Part shown: piece after piece, positions 5,762 through 7,783 of the stretch
Numbering within the stretch: position 1 is the stretch's first letter
Layout of the letters: every line of letters starts with the position of its first letter
DNA from: an uncultured Eubacteriales bacterium
GTDB taxonomy: Bacteria; Bacillota; Clostridia; UBA1381; UMGS1253
Direction: 5' to 3'
Assembly: GCA_900550065.1 (NCBI GenBank)
Contig: URQR01000094.1
Span: 1 to 7,783, forward strand
Length of the DNA: 7,783 nt
Translations under genes and position numbers: made by a program
The notes under the pieces: generated by a model
The model's database searches: none
Seen by the model: the letters and a program-made list of their open reading frames with translations, nothing else
Told to the model about the DNA's origin: nothing

Positions 5762-6466
5762 ATGTTTGGTATGCTTTTTGAGTACATAGCAAATTTATTT
5801 TGCCAATTTTTTTTATCGGGATATGTGGCGGGAAACTACGCCTTTCCAAAACCGCTCAGCGCACAGGAGGAGCGGGAATACCTGCGTCGCTGTAAAGCCG
5901 GGGACGAGGAAGCGCGCGGGATATTAATTGAACATAACCTCAGGCTCGTGGCGCATATTGTTAAAAAATATTCTCCAACCGCAGGCAACGACGCAGACGA
6001 TTTGATTTCTATCGGGACAATCGGGCTGATTAAAGCGATTGACAGCTTTGATGATACGAAAAAAATCCGCTTGGCGACATACGCAGCGCGATGTATTCAA
6101 AATGAAATTCTAATGGTTATGCGCGCGGGCAAAAACCGTCAGCGCGAAACCTCTCTGCAAGACCCAATTGGCACAGACACTGAAGGTAATACAATCTCTC
6201 TGTTAAACGTGATTTACAGCGACGATGAGGACATTGACGACACGCTTGTGCTCAAATCGCAGGTAAAAAAATTGTACGAGGCAATTGAAAAAAAGCTTGC
6301 GCCTCGTGAAAAAAAAGTGCTGCAAATGCGCTATGGTCTCGGCGACGGCGAGCCGGTGACCCAGCGTGAAATCGCAAAAATGCTTAATATATCCCGTTCG
6401 TATGTATCAAGAATCGAAACAAAAGCGCTTGGAAAGCTAAAAAGTGAAATCGGCGACAAAGAGTGA
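5762..6466 (+). CDS. sigK: Sporulation RNA polymerase sigma-K factor, uninterrupted, with pro-sequence
   Basis: This 234-residue sigma-70-family protein would direct late mother-cell transcription (coat, cortex and mother-cell lysis genes). Residues 1-20 are hydrophobic and resemble the Bacillus pro-sigma-K propeptide, which is removed by the membrane protease SpoIVFB; cleavage would fall before Tyr21 in FFLSGYVAGNYAFPKPLS. Region 2 spans about 45-125, with the SigK/SigE signature IEHNLRLVAHIVKKY, then DLISIGTIGLIKAIDSF and ATYAARCIQNEILM. The linker has SLQDPIGTDTEGN. Region 4 covers 170-230, with the helix-turn-helix TQREIAKMLNISRSYVSRIE. The gene is continuous across the region split by the skin element in B. 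subtilis, so no excision is needed. AGGAGGGG precedes the ATG. It is a single gene, possibly also reached by transcripts of the phosphoesterase; no clear intrinsic terminator follows. Confidence 0.95.
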   Translation: MFGMLFEYIANLFCQFFLSGYVAGNYAFPKPLSAQEEREYLRRCKAGDEEARGILIEHNLRLVAHIVKKYSPTAGNDADDLISIGTIGLIKAIDSFDDTKKIRLATYAARCIQNEILMVMRAGKNRQRETSLQDPIGTDTEGNTISLLNVIYSDDEDIDDTLVLKSQVKKLYEAIEKKLAPREKKVLQMRYGLGDGEPVTQREIAKMLNISRSYVSRIETKALGKLKSEIGDKE

Positions 6467-6559
6467 GGCGATGAAAGCTGTTAATTGCAGCATCCTCCAG
6501 TAGTATTAATTAAAAAAACGGAAAAAACAAGAAAAATATAAAAGTTTTTCAATTATATC

Positions 6560-6588
6560 TTGCAAAAAATATTTAAATATGTTAAAAT
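6560..6588 (+). promoter_or_regulatory. Sigma-A-type promoter of the aminotransferase gene
   Basis: A -35 TTGCAA (6560-6565), a 17-base spacer and a -10 TAAAAT (6583-6588), with TG at 6580-6581 making it an extended -10. Transcription should start near 6595, giving a 5' leader of about 68 bases. The upstream DNA (6500-6559) is strongly A/T-rich with A-tracts, like UP elements. The rest of the gap after sigK (6467-6499) shows no gene and no convincing terminator. Confidence 0.72.
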
Positions 6589-6601
6589 GGAACCGTTTTA
6601 A
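6582..6601 (+). repeat. 20-bp imperfect palindrome over -10 and start site, possible operator
   Basis: TTAAAA at 6582-6587 and TTTTAA at 6596-6601 flank GG (6589-6590) and CC (6593-6594) symmetrically, giving a 20-base near-palindrome that covers the -10 and the expected +1. A repressor dimer bound there would occlude polymerase. AT-rich arms raise the chance of coincidence. Confidence 0.35.
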
Positions 6602-6662
6602 AGTTATAAAATGAAAGAAAAATTCTTTTTTAATTCAAAAAGTCACGTTGGAGGGAATTTAA

Positions 6663-7783
6663 ATGAGCAGTATAGCGAAAAAGGCAGGCAGTATCAGCCC
6701 GTCGTCAACGCTTGCAATTGACGCAAAGTTTAAAAGTATGAAAGCGCAGGGGCTTGATGTTGTTGGCTTTGGTGCCGGTGAGCCGGATTTTGACACGCCG
6801 CAGCATATCAAAGACGCGGCGATTGACGCGATTAATCAGGGCAGGACAAAATATACGCCCGCCTCTGGTACGCTTGAATTAAAGCAGGCCATCTGCCGTA
6901 AATTTGCGCGGGACAACGGTCTCACTTACGAACCGGCTAATATTGTAGTGTCCAACGGCGCAAAGCATTCGCTCGTTAATATATTTATGGCGATTTGCGA
7001 CCCGGGTGACGAGGTCATTATACCCGCGCCATATTGGGTCAGCTACCCCGAAATGGTGAAAATTGCGGACGGCGTGCCTGTTATACTGCCGACAACAGAA
7101 GCAAACGAGTTTAAATTCTCAATTGAGGACTTAAAGGCAGCTATCACACCGAAGACAAGGGCAATCGTTATCAATTCCCCGAGCAACCCGACCGGTATGG
7201 TCTACAGCGAGGCGGAACTTCGCGCAATTGCACAGGTAGCTGTCGAACATGACATCTACGTCGTATCGGACGAAATTTATGAGCATCTGGCGTATGAGGG
7301 CAAGCCGGTAAGTATCGCGACCTTTGGCGATAAAATTAAGGATTTGACGATTATCGTGAACGGCGTTTCAAAAACGTATGCAATGACAGGCTGGCGGATT
7401 GGCTATACAGCGTCGAATGCCGCATTAGCAAAAATTATGAGTAATATGCAGAGTCACGCAACATCAAATCCGAACACAATCGCACAGTATGCTGCTATAG
7501 CAGCGCTTGACGGTCCTACGGACACAGTAGAGATGATGCGCAGCGCATTTTTGGAGCGGCGTAACTACATGGTAGAGCGAATTAATAAAATCGACGGTGT
7601 GTCCTGCCTTTGCCCGCACGGTGCGTTTTATGTTATGATGAATATTTCACAGCTTATGGGGAAAACCATCGCCGGATGCGACATTGGCGGCAGCGACGAT
7701 TTCGCAAATGCATTCTTAGAAAAGGCAAATGTCGCGGTCGTACCTGGCAGCGGATTCGGCGCTGACCAGTACGTACGCTGGTC
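6663..7783 (+). CDS. aspB: Aspartate aminotransferase, class I PLP (AspB-like), 3' end missing
   Basis: 373 codons are present and the window ends before the stop; about 25 residues should be missing by comparison with Bacillus AspB. The enzyme would interconvert aspartate plus 2-oxoglutarate and oxaloacetate plus glutamate using pyridoxal phosphate in the cytoplasm. Fold-type I landmarks are all seen: the N-terminal GAGEPDFDTP, TKYTPASGTLELK, VSNGAKHSL, PAPYWVSYPE, INSPSNPTG with Asn175, VSDEIYEHL with Asp203 and Tyr206, and NGVSKTYAMTGWRIGY with the PLP lysine Lys237 and Arg245. Near the end, VVPGSGFG leads to QYVRW, where Arg372 matches the substrate-carboxylate arginine. This is the gamma (1b) subgroup typical of Firmicutes. 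GGAGGG lies seven bases before the ATG, and the gene has its own promoter at 6560-6588. The exact amino-acid preference is inferred from the family. Confidence 0.92.
   Translation, partial: MSSIAKKAGSISPSSTLAIDAKFKSMKAQGLDVVGFGAGEPDFDTPQHIKDAAIDAINQGRTKYTPASGTLELKQAICRKFARDNGLTYEPANIVVSNGAKHSLVNIFMAICDPGDEVIIPAPYWVSYPEMVKIADGVPVILPTTEANEFKFSIEDLKAAITPKTRAIVINSPSNPTGMVYSEAELRAIAQVAVEHDIYVVSDEIYEHLAYEGKPVSIATFGDKIKDLTIIVNGVSKTYAMTGWRIGYTASNAALAKIMSNMQSHATSNPNTIAQYAAIAALDGPTDTVEMMRSAFLERRNYMVERINKIDGVSCLCPHGAFYVMMNISQLMGKTIAGCDIGGSDDFANAFLEKANVAVVPGSGFGADQYVRW

Noticed and set aside
6478..6492. GCTG...CAGC after sigK as its terminator
   Set aside because: It has a four-pair stem without an adjacent T-run.
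6614..6631. AT hairpin AAAGAA-AAA-TTCTTT with a T-run in the aspB leader as an attenuator
   Set aside because: Only one G-C pair makes it very unstable, and no leader peptide or alternative structure is visible. The roughly 68-base leader is also short for a riboswitch.
1..7783. CRISPR array, toxin-antitoxin pair or defence operon
   Set aside because: No regularly spaced repeats and no recognised toxin, antitoxin or nuclease genes are present; all larger genes have ordinary family assignments.

Overview
The window looks like chromosomal DNA of a spore-forming, low-to-mid-GC Firmicute, most likely a member of the Clostridia. The main evidence is an intact gene for the late mother-cell sporulation sigma factor SigK, strong GGAGG-type ribosome binding sites throughout, sigma-A-like promoters, and an AspB-like aminotransferase close to the Bacillus type. 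The species cannot be named from sequence alone.

Left end (1-1218): the edge of an integrated mobile element. The 3' end of an unidentified GC-rich gene (2-109) is followed six bases later by an AT-rich tyrosine recombinase gene (116-1141). About 50 bases beyond the integrase stop lies the 3' part of a tRNA gene (T-arm, acceptor strand and CCA; 1192-1218), and then what looks like that tRNA's own terminator (1226-1269). This is the arrangement left when an element inserts into the 3' end of a tRNA gene. The discriminator T and the acceptor sequence suggest tRNA-Gly. The element body and the regenerated full tRNA should lie to the left, outside the window.

Middle (1313-4745), minus strand: an AraC-type regulator with a GyrI-like ligand-binding domain has its own extended -10 promoter. 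Upstream of it sits a compact three-gene operon in the order RluA-type pseudouridine synthase, GNAT acetyltransferase, and an unusual aldo/keto-reductase-like TIM-barrel protein of unknown function. A short divergent promoter region (4717-4781) drives this operon leftward and a membrane-anchored metallophosphoesterase rightward.

Right part (4753-7783), plus strand: the metallophosphoesterase, a small REP-like inverted repeat, uninterrupted sigK with a pro-sequence, then an AT-rich intergenic region with a clear promoter and a palindrome over its -10, and an aspartate aminotransferase (AspB-like) gene cut by the window end.

Apart from the integration junction these are mostly ordinary housekeeping and sporulation genes. 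I see no new multi-gene system, CRISPR array or defence locus. The best items for follow-up are the tRNA integration junction, the intact pro-SigK gene, the TIM-barrel protein without an obvious AKR tetrad, the REP-like hairpin and two palindromes sitting on promoters. No stretch longer than 300 bases lacks a gene; the largest gaps are 1142-1312 and 6467-6662, and both are described.
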